64,000 nt of DNA from Gnetum montanum (taxonomy: Eukaryota > Streptophyta > Gnetopsida > Gnetales > Gnetaceae): the NCBI GenBank assembly GCA_015680685.1, contig MNCI01033409.1, positions 728,373-792,372 of the forward strand, written 5' to 3'. This document shows positions 42,900 through 53,400 of this stretch, piece after piece. The translations under genes and the position numbers were made by a program. The notes beneath the pieces are model-generated. The model made no database searches. It was not told the DNA's origin and saw only the letters and a program-made list of their open reading frames with translations. Position 1 is the first letter of the stretch; each line of letters begins with the position of its first letter.

Positions 42900-43350
42900 T
42901 TGGGATCCGTACGACGTACGGAGTCGAGTGGGGTTGCGATTGGACAGTGGGATGTGGTTGAGCAGACTGTTGGCTGGGCACCCTGATGACGTAAGGACTA
43001 GGTTTACTTTGCATTTGGGAGGCGGAGGATTGGTAATCATTAGGACTTCCAGGTGTCCTAACGACGTATGGGGTTGGTTTAGGCAAAGGTTGGACCTCCA
43101 CTGTTGTGACTGCGGGTGGTACTCGGACTACGAAAGGGGTTGGCTGAGTAGGAGGGGTTGGCAGATTCGAGGTGGTGACGGCAGGAGGTAAACGCACCAC
43201 ATATGGTTTTTCGTGTGTCGGGGCGTCAGAAGTCGCTACGACGGAGGGTATGTGGATGACATATGGCTACTGTGGGGAGTATGATGATCGAGGCATGGAT
43301 GTTGATGCAGTAGGAGGAATACGTACTACAAACAGCTTGTTAGGAGTTTG
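42900..43350 (-). repeat. PYVVR-x-P peptide repeat region within Tat Gag
   Basis: Seven copies of the heptad-like motif in the gag-pro frame: LFVVRIP, PYVIHIP, PYVVRLP, PFVVRVP, PYVVRTP, PYVIRVP, PYVVRIP. They are separated by 12-25 Pro/Gln/Ser-rich residues. The motif is more conserved than the linkers. It lies between zinc knuckle and protease. Function is unknown. Confidence 0.8.
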
Positions 43351-44049
43351 TTGTTCATAGTTAGAGTGGACGGTGTTAACGTTAGGTGCTTCAGGTTCAT
43401 CATCTAGGCAGATTGTGTTAATAACGTAAGGTGCCTCTTTGGTATTCAGAGGATCTTTATACACCCCCATAGCCTGGTTCTGCGGTTGGACCGGGTTGGC
43501 CTCATCAAAAGTGATTTGGCCCCCATCACTCATTCGCTGTATATCCTGTTTCAGGGTGAAACAGTAATCCGTGCCATGCCCATTGCGTTGATGATAGTCG
43601 CAGAAGCGATCCATTCTAAAACCTTTGGGCACTGGAGGCTCATCCGGCGTTGCTAGGCTTGGGTTCTAAACGAGTTGACAGAACCGATCATGTCTCTGGA
43701 TGGCCGTGAGGGATAACTATTTATGTTTCATTAATCCAGCTTTCAGTAGTTGATCGAATAGCTGGGATGGCTTCATAGGCAGTGGTGTATATTGGGAGGG
43801 TTCTTTCCTCTCAAAGTTTCTCATACGATTTTGTGTTGTGTTCTGTGATGATGATGATTCCGGTGTGGTTACGGGAGTAGGTTTAGTATAGTTAGTAGGG
43901 GCTAGTGGCGGTTTGTTTTGTTGTTGTGTTTCCGCTATTGCCGCTATAGTTGCTTTAGCCTTTTCTTTATCCTTTTTACTATGTTGATTTTTAAATTCTA
44001 GATATGCAGGGTCATGGCTATTTTGAGCTGCCTCCTCTATATTTTTAAT

Positions 44050-44574
44050 TTATGCAAAGGCTTGGTTAAGGTTACGCGCATTGAGGTAATATAGCTTAGA
44101 TTTAAAAAAATCATTAACAGCCCCCTTTAGAATGGTTAGTAGATATGTCTGGGGAATTGGCTTGTGTAGCTCATTGAGAGTGGCACTCCACCTTTGGATA
44201 AATTTTTGTACAGGTTCTAGAGGTGCTTGTTTGACTTGTATGAGGCTGTCGAGTGTCACTTCAGGTTTCAAGTTATACTTGAACCTGGTCACGAATTGAT
44301 GTAACAGCTCTTCCAGGGAAAATATGGAATTTCTCGGCAAGGCCTGGTACCAATCGAGTGCTCTCCTTGCAAGGGACATAGGGAACACTCGCAAAATGGC
44401 ATGTGGCCACGCCTGGAGTAATGCGCATTCTAACCTAAATGTTATAAGATGAGTATTGGGGTCTATTTCCCCATTGTATTTAGTTAGTGTAGGTAATGAT
44501 ATACCTTTAGGCAAGGTTAGGGGCAGGATGAAAGGGTTGATGGGGTCATCGTGGTAGAAGTCCACTACTTTCAA
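44050..44574 (-). pseudogene. Tat Gag core (retrotransposon gag domain)
   Basis: PTLTKYNGEIDPNTHLITF, WPHAILRVFPMSLARRALDW, FSLEELLHQFVTRF, LIQVKQAPLEPVQKFIQRW follow the order and spacing of the plant retrotransposon Gag family (YDG..DP..H...F, F..SL...A..W...L, F..L...F...F, L......E....F..R). It ends at an in-frame TAA; the frame continues as IKNIEEAAQN. Confidence 0.85.
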
Positions 44575-44619
44575 CTCTTCGTCGGCAGCCGTTTTGAGGC
44601 ATTTAACCTCGTCAGTTAG

Positions 44620-45747
44620 TTACTGCATCAATTTTTTAGCATCTACCCAGTCTTGGGTACTAGGTGACATGGCAGCTTGGGGTTGTGGTACATTATACAG
44701 GTTGGACTGTTGGATGGTAGGTTGAAAGGATGAAAGCTGTGCAGTTGGTGGTTGTACTTGTGGAATATTTATAGCGGGTGGCACTAGGGATGGCACATTG
44801 TAAACGAGGGGTTGTTGTTGCGGTGGTTGTGACTGTACTTGGAGAATGTTGGCTAGTGGGATCGTGTGAGGTGATATGTTGTAGCGAGGGGGTTGATGTG
44901 GTTGAGCACCCATCGCTGCCCATTGCCCGGTCATGTTTTGTGGAGGAGCCCCCTGTTGGGTTACAGCGGTGGAAGGGGCCTCGTGCATTTGGATGTGGGG
45001 GATATAGTGAGTGGACGTAGATGCCGGTATCACATGTGGCATCCTAATCACTCGGGTTGAGAAGGTTGCTCCCACGTTATTATGAGGGGGTGGTGCTTGC
45101 AAGGATGGTCCTGCTGCTGCAGTGGGGATGATAGCAAGAGGAAGTGTATTGATTTGCGGGTCGCTTGGAGGAGGAACATGAGCAAATGCGGATGTTTCTG
45201 GTGGAGGCATTTGTGCGTGGGTGAGCCCGAGGGGTTGGAGGGGCATGATTTCCCCTATGCCTGGATGAAACATGGGGTTGATATGGGTTTGTGGACTGAG
45301 GGTGTGATACGAGTCTTCATGTTTGGATTGGGCAGCGAAGTCATCCTCCTCTTCCAGTTGAGGATCTACTGTAGGCTGATCGCGAGATTGACTCCTTTGT
45401 AGGAGGAGTTGTATGATGAGCTCGGAGTAAGGCTCTGGGATAGGGATGACATCGTATGGGGAAGGAATGAACTCTTGCCCTCCCCTGTAGAAGAGTTTGT
45501 ATTGCCTCTTGACTTCTATTTCGGTTCGATCCACGGCCAGGCCGGCTTGTATCTTCACACATATGAAGTTGTATTGGTCTTGGGTTATGACGTGGGATGA
45601 TGGGTTCCTCCCTTGCAACCTAAGGAACCAGCGAGGCCCCGTTGTGGGTTGTGCCGCGTGTTGTTGAACCACGGGCTGTTGGATAGCCATGGTGCCTACG
45701 ACGTCGGTGACCTGAGTGGTGGCAGCGGTGGTGTTTGCAGTGTTCAT
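44620..45747 (-). pseudogene. Tat Gag N-terminal Pro/Gln-rich region
   Basis: From MNTANTTAATTQ the first part is ordered (GPRWFLRLQGRNP, QYNFICVKIQAGLAVDRTEI, YDVIPIPEPYSELIIQLLLQ). From about residue 130 it is rich in Pro, Gln, His and Ala. It ends at an in-frame TAA after DWVDAKKLMQ, in frame with the Gag core. Overlapping + strand open frames (44778-45600) are shadows of this composition. Confidence 0.7.
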
Positions 45748-45771
45748 GATGATAAGTTGAGAACGTGACAC

Positions 45772-46370
45772 AATGTAAAGGTGTGAAGTCAGTGTGCTTA
45801 GTGTAGCGTAAATCTATGTTGGCAGTGCACAGCGTATATGCTTCAACAACCGAAGTATAACGACAGCGTATACGGCGTATAGGTGTAGAGCGTATGGTGT
45901 TAATGTAGAGAGTCTACGACGTAAGTTGTACAGCGTATACACTAGGCAGCGTATACAGCGTCAGCGTGCAGTGTAAACAGGGTTATGGTGTATAGAGTGT
46001 AGCGTATACAGACGGCAGCGTAAACGGGTTTACGACGTAGGATGTTCAGCGTAAAGTGGGCAGCGTATGTTAGCAGCGTAAACAAAGTTATGTTGTGTGC
46101 AGCGTAGATCGTGCGGCATATATGTGGCAGCGTAGACGCTGGGAGTTCTGCGGACAGAGTCAACGTATGGTTAACAGCGTAGATGCTGGAGGACTTGTAG
46201 ATGGTGAGTTTTAAACAGGGTAGCGTAGACGCTGGATAGTTTACGGGTGAGGTTTTAGATTGGATACTGTAAACACTGGGAGGGTTTTAGAGGGAATCGG
46301 TGTATGGTCGACAGTGCAAATGCCCAACAACGTAAACGTTGGGAAGTCTACAAGTAAGGTTTTAGGCAGA
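45772..46370. repeat. GCGTA/GCGTATAC array in the Tat leader
   Basis: Between PBS and gag the DNA is dominated by AGCGTATAC, CAGCGTAAAC and AGCGTAGACGCTGG units. These are the same words as in the LTR U3 and in intron 1 of the antisense gene. There is no coding potential beyond short array-derived frames. Confidence 0.8.
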
Positions 46371-46390
46371 GGCCCTCCTTCTAGCGCCAA
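46371..46390 (-). other. Tat primer-binding site
   Basis: Reading inward from the LTR after GAAA gives TTGGCGCTAGAAGGAGGGCC. The TGGCGC start fits a tRNA 3' end (CCA plus GCG). I cannot name the tRNA with certainty from memory. Confidence 0.6.
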
Positions 46391-46394
46391 TTTC

Positions 46395-47656
46395 TGTACT
46401 GTTTGAAATCGTCGGTCTCCAGTTGGAAGGAAACAGAGACTGTGGGAACATAAGACATGCATAGAAGACCCTACCTTCGCCTGAGGGTGAGCTGAAATGA
46501 ACGAAGGCAAAGTACCTTGGGTGGTCCGCACGCGAATCAGACAAGGATTTCCCCGAACGTACACCGAAGTGCAATACACCAGGTTATATGTGAATGGCGT
46601 AACAGGCGTAAATCAGAGTGTGAACAGCGTAACTGATGCAAACAGAGCGTAAATGTAAATTATGAAAAACAAAATACATGCAACAGTTAATGAAAAATGT
46701 AAACGATTTTGGGAAGAAAATGTAACAATGGCATGACAGAATGAGAGTACAATGCACCGGTCTAATGTAGTTGTGGATCGACACAAGGCGGACGAAAAGC
46801 CCCGGTGGATGCAGGGATGACTACGGGCTGGTTCGCACTGTAGGCACAGTGTAGAGGCTGTATGCTCAACGTACAGGGTGGTTCAGTGTATGCAGTTTTC
46901 TTCTCTGGTTCTCAGCATCTCTGCTCTCTGTGTTTGCTCTAGGATTTTCCAACCGACCTGGATCTCGTCAAAATTCGGGCTTTTATACAGGTTTTGACGT
47001 CAGACTCGAGTTGGGGGACATGTGGCATGTTGACCGAGTGCAAAAGTGTAAAATTTAGAAGTGTACAATATGTTACATTTGCTGGGCATATACGCTGGGC
47101 GCATATACGCTGTATTAGGCGAGCGTAGACTCTGGGCGTATACACTGGGCGTATACGTTGGATATGCTGGGCGTACGCGAACTTGGGCGTAGATGCTGTG
47201 GATGTTGGGCATATACGTTGGGCGTATACGCTGATGGTGGCTAGACGTATACGTCAGGCGTATACGTTGATGTTTGCTGGGCATATACGCCGAGGCGTAT
47301 ACGCTGATGGTTGCTGCCTTGTGCTAAATCTTGCTCTGCAGTGCTGTTTCCATGTCGTTTTTGGAGATTTCATGCCGGGCATATACATCCGTTGTACCTG
47401 CTGAGTGTACATGTGAGGCGTGTACGTTGGGCGTGTACGTTGGATGTCTACGCTGAGGATGTCGGGCGTATACGCTGTGGATGTTGACTTGAGCGTATAC
47501 GCTGGGCGTATACGCTGACACTGCATACTTGGTGAAAATTATCTTGATCTTCGAAGTTGCCATGTGTAACACTAGATGTAGTTGTGGTCGTCCGTGGGTC
47601 CCAAGGACCTGCTTCGCGTTGGAGAAGTACTAAGCTCGAAATTTTGTGGTGTTTCA
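46395..47656 (-). repeat. 5' LTR of the Tat element
   Basis: 1262 bp with canonical TG...CA ends on the minus strand (TGAAAC to AGTACA). TATA box (TGTATAAAAG) at 46988-46979 and TGACGTCA at 46995-47002. The GCGTATACGC array is at 47085-47520. It is followed by the target duplication GTTAC. Confidence 0.92.
47085..47520. repeat. GCGTATACGC palindrome array in the 5' LTR U3
   Basis: The same array as 29935-30375 in the other LTR, with point differences mostly at the CpG positions (CGTATACG to CATATACG). Confidence 0.85.
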
Positions 47657-47661
47657 GTTAC

Positions 47662-48143
47662 GTTAATGCATCCCTATTAATGTAGCACAAAAATAGTATA
47701 AATATGCAACAAGAGCTAGAAACATTTTCACATTTGCCTCATAATGATAGGGGAGTTTTTGCAATTTTTAGAGCCTAGAGCCTTCCTGAGCTCATAACTT
47801 CCTAACCGCTTGCCCAAATCAACTTGTTCTTCAATCCTTCAACTATTGGAGATGAGCTTTATGTCGTTAGGACTACAAACCTATTTTTTTTGGTAGAAAA
47901 GTTTTCAGAATTTTTCTAAATCTCAAATTTTTTAACTAATAAAATAATATTAAACATCACTAATTCACCTAAGTTAAACCTCACCAACAAAGTCAGGTAG
48001 CCATTAGAATAAAATAATCTTAAAATAATCAATATATCATGAACAAAAATTAGCATAAGTGTAACTAGCCAAGTGGGACAAGGTATCAAAGTGTTATAAG
48101 TTACACATAAATACTAATCCTTGGCTATGTGTGTGATCATAGA
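47662..48143 (+). other. Athila-like internal DNA before the third ORF
   Basis: The first 40 bases (GTTAATGCATCCCTATTAATG) recall the U3 repeats of this family. TATAAATATGCAAC near 47699 could be a TATA box about 440 bases before the ATG of the third ORF. No coding trace was found. Confidence 0.35.
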
Positions 48144-50650
48144 TGGCTCCAAACAGACCACAAGGAGAAGGACCATCACAACCATGGAAAAAGTAGCCAA
48201 GAGGGGGAAGGGGCTAGTAGCCACAATAATAAAAAACCTAAGAAGATGAGGTAGAAATCCATGTCACATGACATCTTTGGGAGGAGCCTAAGGTGAAATT
48301 TGTTCTTTAGACCCCCACTATAGAAATAGGCCAGTCTAGGCAAGATGTGATGCCAAAACCTGGACCAAATCTAAAGTTCATCTTGATTGAGGCTTACCTA
48401 AAACAAATTCTTTCTAAGGAGGTTCAAAGTGTCATTCTTTAGGAACTTAGCTTTGGTCCCTTCTTGGACTTGGCACCAAGAGAGGTAAAGACATAGCTGC
48501 AAGGATCTCCCATGTTGTCCATCCTCACTTCTAGTGGGAAGTGGTACATGGAAGAGACTTACCTCTTCTGGAACAATTGACAGGTGGATGTGACCATAAA
48601 AATCAAGGACATCAGTATATTCTACTTGGTTAAGGCCATTGGATCTAGTGATTCCTTGGAGTGGTTCATAAGGAGTATAGTGCACTGACTAAGGTAGAGA
48701 GGGCCTACTTCAAGATTGCATCTTACCACCTAAACCCAATGGTCAGGCTAAGTAAGATTACTACCTTTTTTGCTTGTGCATGTGCTGCTCTAAGAGAAAA
48801 TTTCCTTGTCAACCTTCCCCAACTCATCTTCATGGAGATAGAAAAATGATTCAAAGAGAATGAGCAAGGAAGAAAGACAGTTCCCTTTTCATGTCTAATC
48901 AAGAAACTTTGCAAATGGGGAGGAAGAGCCCATTATGCGAATGACAAGCTTCATCATGATGGTGCCACATCTTGATAGGAGATGATGAAGATGAGGTGCT
49001 TGCCAAATTAGTTGAAGAGGAGACACCACCACCACCACCATCACCTACTAGAGAAAAAATTTTGAAGGATTGTGTAGTAATTGAGTGCATGAGAAAGCTT
49101 TGTGAGAAACTCCTACAGTAGAAATAGGGAGAGCTAAGTAGTGGAGAACCCTTAGTCTACCAGCCAATGTTAAGTCACCTCAATAAAATAACATGAACCA
49201 TTAGCTGGCTAGAAGAGGCTGCATTATTATTTTTGATACAAAGGATGCAAGCACCCACAAGATCAAATTTGAGCACTCGAGAAGTGATGATGTCTATCCT
49301 TGGATAATAGCAATTCATAGAGATCTCTCAGAATGTCATCACTTTCTTGGTGCATCTGGAGGAGGGCGAGGGGATAACTATTTTGGTGATGTAGCACCAT
49401 GGATAGGAAACAACAGTGGAGGTCATGGCTGACCAGGTAGTAAAGGTCTTAAATGCTCCTATGGCTACCATGCTAGATATTACTACACTTAAAGACATGC
49501 AGGCATCCATATAAGTTGGAAGCAGGAGGCTAAATGTAGCCCAACATGAGGAAGTGTTGAACCAACTAGTGGGAATCAGGCAATCTCTTTCAGAGATCTT
49601 CGCTATCTCAGAAGAAATCACTGCTACCTAGTTAGAGTTGTTGGAGATCAAGGGCAAGTTCCTCATTATAAATAGGCAACTCAAGGTAGCCACATCTGAA
49701 AACCTACAGTTGGATATCAAAGTTATGGGATCGAGAGCTCTCTTGATTAATTCCCTCATTCTTAGCTAAGCCATTACAAGGGATGAAGATTTTCTACATC
49801 TTTAGAAAAAATTAAAAGAGGTTGAGAATGTAAAGAAGCTGGTGGTCTTTGACATGTCCTTATTGAAGGCTCTTACCATCAACAAAGATAAGGACTTGAT
49901 ACAAGTCTACAAGGAAAATCTAACTCTAACTAGAGACATTTACCACCTGCAAAATGTCAAGGAAGAAAAGGACAAAATGGTTGTGTTTGTGAGATAGCAA
50001 TAGGAGTAGCTTGCCAAGGTGACCATGGATCTAAGGAGGTTGGCAATAGAGAACCATGATCTCTCAATGGAGGAAGTCTGTGCACTTCACCAAAAAATGG
50101 TCATTGAGGTAGCTACCTAAAGAATGAGGCCTTGAAATTTAAATGAGTGAAGAATCATTATAGGGACCAAGTTGGGCTCCTCAAAGAGATAAATGAAAAT
50201 AAAATTCAGCTGGCCAAGGTGAAGATGAATGAAGCCCTCCAGTAACTCTAGTAAAGAGGTGATGTATGACAACCAATCTTTGATGGATTGAATGCCTACA
50301 ACAAGGTGGAGATCCAGTTAAAGGAGTTGCAGATTTAGGAGATGAAAGAGTACATGGAGTTATCCAACCTTTGTTTTGTAGACTTTGCAATGTTAACTAC
50401 CAGGAGGCTGTTGTTAGAGTTAGAAAAGTAGGTGACTAGCTCATACCTCCTTTATGAGATCAAGCTCATGCATTCCAAAGACACCAATAAGAAGTTGGAA
50501 ATATCTAATGTAGAGCTTGAAGTTTTCAAGAGTCGGTTTACACACCAATGATCAGTTGCTGAGAACTTGGCTAGAAGAATGAACAATTACTATGAGTTGT
50601 AGAATATCATCAAGACATTTGATGTTTAACATAAATAATTCATAGCTTGG
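48144..50650 (+). pseudogene. Third ORF of the Athila-like element, coiled-coil plant transposon protein
   Basis: The ATG at 48144 starts MAPNRPQGEG. The readable part has FILIEAYLKQILSKEV, a stretch ending GPFLDLAPREVKT, then VERAYFKIASYHLNPMVRLS, TFFACACAALRENFLVNL and PFSCLIKKLCKWGG (48670-48920). That order recalls the putative plant transposon protein domain (A..W..F...L.PT.....V...R...IY....G..IN..........F..LI..LC...GV). From 49480 to 50650 long charged helices (NKDKDLIQVYKENLTLTRDI) suggest coiled coil. Stops and frame changes are many. Its place between pol and 3' LTR is that of the Athila third ORF; an envelope-like role is not visible, as I see no signal peptide or membrane segment. 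Confidence 0.45.
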
Positions 50651-51130
50651 TTCATCAGTGTCAAGGAACTATTCCTAGTAATTTCTTATCCATGTGATGT
50701 CATCGTACTAGCCCACATTGGTGACACCACATGGACTATGTACAACCAATGGAGGAAAAGATGAAGGCATTGCTAGATTCCTTTCACCTTTTACCTAAAG
50801 CAACAACTATAATAGGATAGCTACAACCATTGGCTCAGCCTCAACTACCATCACCATGAGCATTGGAGGTTGGTGAAGATCCTTGAGCACTCCAGGAGCC
50901 CCCACCTGTTGCCACTATAGGATCTTCTCTTAATCTTTGGCTACTAGAGGATTCCTGCTATCCAATTTTGTAAAGGTGTTTAATTTTTTCTCCTAAACAT
51001 CCATTTTTCTAATTATTGTAACTTCATACAATCTAGCACTTAGAGTCAATCAATTTGTGTTTCATACCTTTTCAGTTTTGTTAGAAGCTCGATCCTACTT
51101 TTGCTCACTAAGGATGAATTTTCAGCCAAT
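50651..51130 (+). other. Noncoding DNA before the Athila-like 3' LTR
   Basis: Degenerate continuation of the third ORF region to about 50950, then AT-rich sequence up to the PPT. Nothing else was recognised. Confidence 0.35.
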
Positions 51131-51140
51131 CATGAGGGTA
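51131..51140 (+). other. Polypurine tract of the large Athila-like element
   Basis: CATGAGGGTA directly precedes TGATAAATCA of the LTR. It corresponds to CGTGGGGGTA of the 3037-10202 element. Confidence 0.65.
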
Positions 51141-52032
51141 TGATAAATCACTTGATGGGCTTCATCGATGGGCATGTGTTGATGTAGCCCCATCAACGTA
51201 GCCCAGTTAACGTATTCACATTAATGCATCCTCATTAATGCATGGGTAGATGCATCAACATAATGTCTATCTTTGCCTATATAAATGTGCATATCCATTG
51301 CATTTATGACAACATTAAGTAGATAGACTAGCCAAATTCTTATAGTTTCCTTCCATTAGAGTTAGAATATTTTCTAAGTACCTGTAGTAGGACTTCAAGG
51401 ATTGTATGGATCCTTATTTGAACATCAATGTACTTAAACGCTTTAATGTATTAGCAATAAAGATGAGATTCTTGGAACTCCTTGCATCATTAAGAATATC
51501 TTAATGCTTTCATTCATTGACTTTATCATTATGTATTTTATGTTCATGTTCTTAGTTAATTAATATGCTTAATAATCACACATAAGTATGACTATCTCAA
51601 ACATACTGTTAATGCTTGGTAATCCCACCAATGTTATCGCTTGGTTTACCCAGTAGCCCAACACTTGGTAACATAGTTCCTAATGAGTTTAGGATGTGAA
51701 TAAAAGGTGGGCTTGGATGCTTATGTTAGGATAGTTAGATTAGGATACTAGATAGTTAAATAGTTATTCATTAATTAATTCTCTATTTATGTCATGCTTA
51801 GACTAACTAAAATATAATATAATATAAAATCAATACAAATCATTTACCTTTGCTTACACTTAATTATCCACTTGCACTCCCACAAGTGAAGCCAAGAATA
51901 CAACCATCACGTCTTTAAGTCACTGCCTTGCCTATTGTGCATTTAGGAGCTAAAGTCCATGGAATTTGACCAGATCACTTACAATGCTTCTAATTCATAT
52001 GCTTGGGTGTAGGGACTACTCATTACTCATTA
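51141..52032 (+). repeat. 3' LTR of the large Athila-like element
   Basis: TGATAAATCACTTGATGGGC to ACTCATTA, 892 bp, collinear with 16526-17382. The terminal TCATCA has become TCATTA. TATA box TATATAAAT at 51278-51286. AAAGC follows as target duplication. Confidence 0.9.
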
Positions 52033-53400
52033 AAAGCTAAGAAGTAAGTGAACTCAAGATAAAAAGGATAAGTTTATGTTTGATTTCAAAGCTAAAAATT
52101 GTATTTATTGTGCTTTAAGTAAATTTGAGTTCAATAGAGTAGCTAGGTGGAAAACTGCAAAAAAGGTTTAGGAGGTTCTAGAAGCTACTTATGAAGGTAC
52201 ATCTATTATTAAATAATCCAAGATTTTATTTGTACAAAGTGAATATGATAAATTAAAAAATGAAAGAAGGAGAGAAGACTAAAGATTACTTTTCTAAAGT
52301 TAATGACTTAGTTGTAGCTATGAGAGGGATGGGAAATGATTTACTTGAAAGTAATGTTATTATCAAAATGATTAGAACCTTGCAACCTAAATTCAGTCCT
52401 AAAGTAACAACCATGGAGGAGATTAAGGATTTTTCATTCTTGAAGTTGGAAGAGCTTCAAAGTTTACTTGTAGCTTATGAGATGAATCTCATAAGTAAAT
52501 ATGTAATCAAAGAAAAACCAATTGCTCTCAAAAGCTCATTAAATGAGAAGGAACCATCTAAGCATGAAGTAAATAGTGAAAATGAACTAGCTCTCTTATT
52601 AAGAAGAGTTCAAAGAATGCTAGCATGGAAAGGAAGGAGCTTCAATCAAATTGGCATCAAGGGTCAAGAAAGAGGTAAAAATTTCAAAAATTTTAATATT
52701 GATGTATCTTCTATAGAATGTTGGGTTTGTGGTGGTAGAGGCCATGTGGGCTCAAAATGTCCAAGTATTGGTAGGTTGCAAAAGAATGATTCATCTAAAG
52801 CTAAAAAGAAAGGAAAAAATCTATACACTAGCTAGGATGAGGAACACATTGAGGAGGAAGCAAATGATATTAATATAGATTCACATCTTATTTGCATGTA
52901 TCCTACGCATGAAAGTTCCATTGAAGATTTTGAAGAGCCTAAAAGCAATACTAAAAATCAGTATAGTATGATGTGTGAGGAAATTACTTCTTTTTAGAAT
53001 TTATGCTTAAACATGAGAAAAATTCTACATTGGAAAGAAGAAGAAATAACTAAATTGTATACAATATGATCCTCTCTAAAAAGGGAACTCTCAGACATAA
53101 AGGCTGAGGTTCAATTACTAACCTAATTCTATGAACAGAAGTATAGTGATCCATCAAGTATAAGGCCTTGTGAAGAATTGGAGATGTGACAAGTTTTGCA
53201 CAACAAAGGAAATATGGATGAGGCTTCTCAATGTGAGACTTGTATGATATCACCTAAATGGAAGAACAAACCTAAGTTTGAATATACAGTTCAAATTAGA
53301 GATATTACGTATTTCTATTGTGAAATATGTGGGCATGTACAATCTTATTATGAATTTCCATTAGAACATAGTAGCATGGCTACCTAGTCATATTAAGAGA
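52033..53400 (+). pseudogene. Copia-type gag, main part with zinc knuckle
   Basis: The frame carried over from 16525 reads KLRSK, a stop, and then KNCIYCALSKFEFNRVARW and EVLEATYEGTS, typical of Copia Gag (CAL...EFNRV...A...W..L...HEGT). The best open part (52260-52835, 191 codons) has KTKDYFSKVNDLVVAMRGMG, IIKMIRTLQPKFSPKVTTME, and the knuckle CWVCGGRGHVGSKC (C-x2-C-x4-H-x4-C). Downstream, 53196-53387 holds two more C-x2-C pairs (CETC, CEICGH). A frame change lies just before 52260. Confidence 0.8.

Larger units (their letters stand above)
41554..45747 (-). pseudogene. Tat gag-pro polyprotein
   Basis: One reading frame of about 1400 codons from the ATG at 45747 (MNTANTTAATTQ) to TAA at 41554. 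In-frame stops (44620, 44050, two near 43710 and 43670, 43267, 42700, 42028) are present but I find no frameshift. In order: a Pro/Gln-rich N-terminal region; Gag core (44574-44050); a linker; the zinc knuckle FCDYHQRNGHGTDYC near 43610-43560; a PYVVR-P repeat region; the aspartic protease; and a Thr/Ser/Pro-rich tail. Gag would package element RNA and protease would cut the polyprotein. The last codons before the spacer (TSPNVKIRKIKKLLK) hold several GTA sites that could act as donors if the spacer is spliced. Confidence 0.85.
29259..47656 (-). mobile_element. Tat-lineage Ty3/gypsy LTR retrotransposon, structurally complete, 18.4 kb
   Basis: Coding strand is minus: 5' LTR 47656-46395, PBS 46390-46371, leader, gag-pro 45747-41554, a spacer of about 6 kb, pol 35480-31992, noncoding, PPT 30520-30505, 3' LTR 30504-29259. 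GTTAC at 29254-29258 and 47657-47661 is a perfect target duplication. Lineage is shown by the C-x2-H-x4-H-x4-C knuckle, the large size and a second, archaeal-type RNase H between the first RNase H and integrase. Both coding blocks are free of frameshifts in my reading and carry only in-frame stops. The LTRs differ at many transition sites, so the insertion is old. An antisense spliced gene occupies the spacer. Confidence 0.9.
16526..52032 (+). mobile_element. Athila-like Ty3/gypsy element with pol and a third ORF, host to two nested insertions
   Basis: In order: 5' LTR 16526-17382, PBS 17383-17400, gag to 18617, [nested minus-strand remnant 18618 to about 23760], gag C-terminus and protease about 23771-24560, RT-RNaseH-integrase about 24840-27540, noncoding to 29258, [nested Tat element 29259-47656], a third ORF 48144-50650, PPT 51131-51140 and 3' LTR 51141-52032. 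The flanks AAAGT (16521-16525) and AAAGC (52033-52037) are a 5-bp target duplication with one C/T change. Without insertions the element would be about 12 kb. A large third ORF between pol and the 3' LTR is characteristic of the Athila lineage. Confidence 0.8.

Noticed and set aside
42113-45600. + strand open frames opposite Tat gag-pro
   Set aside because: Composition shadows of the Pro/Gln-rich gag; no splice or domain evidence.
46939-47572. Open frames in the Tat 5' LTR
   Set aside because: Same array-derived frames as in the other LTR.
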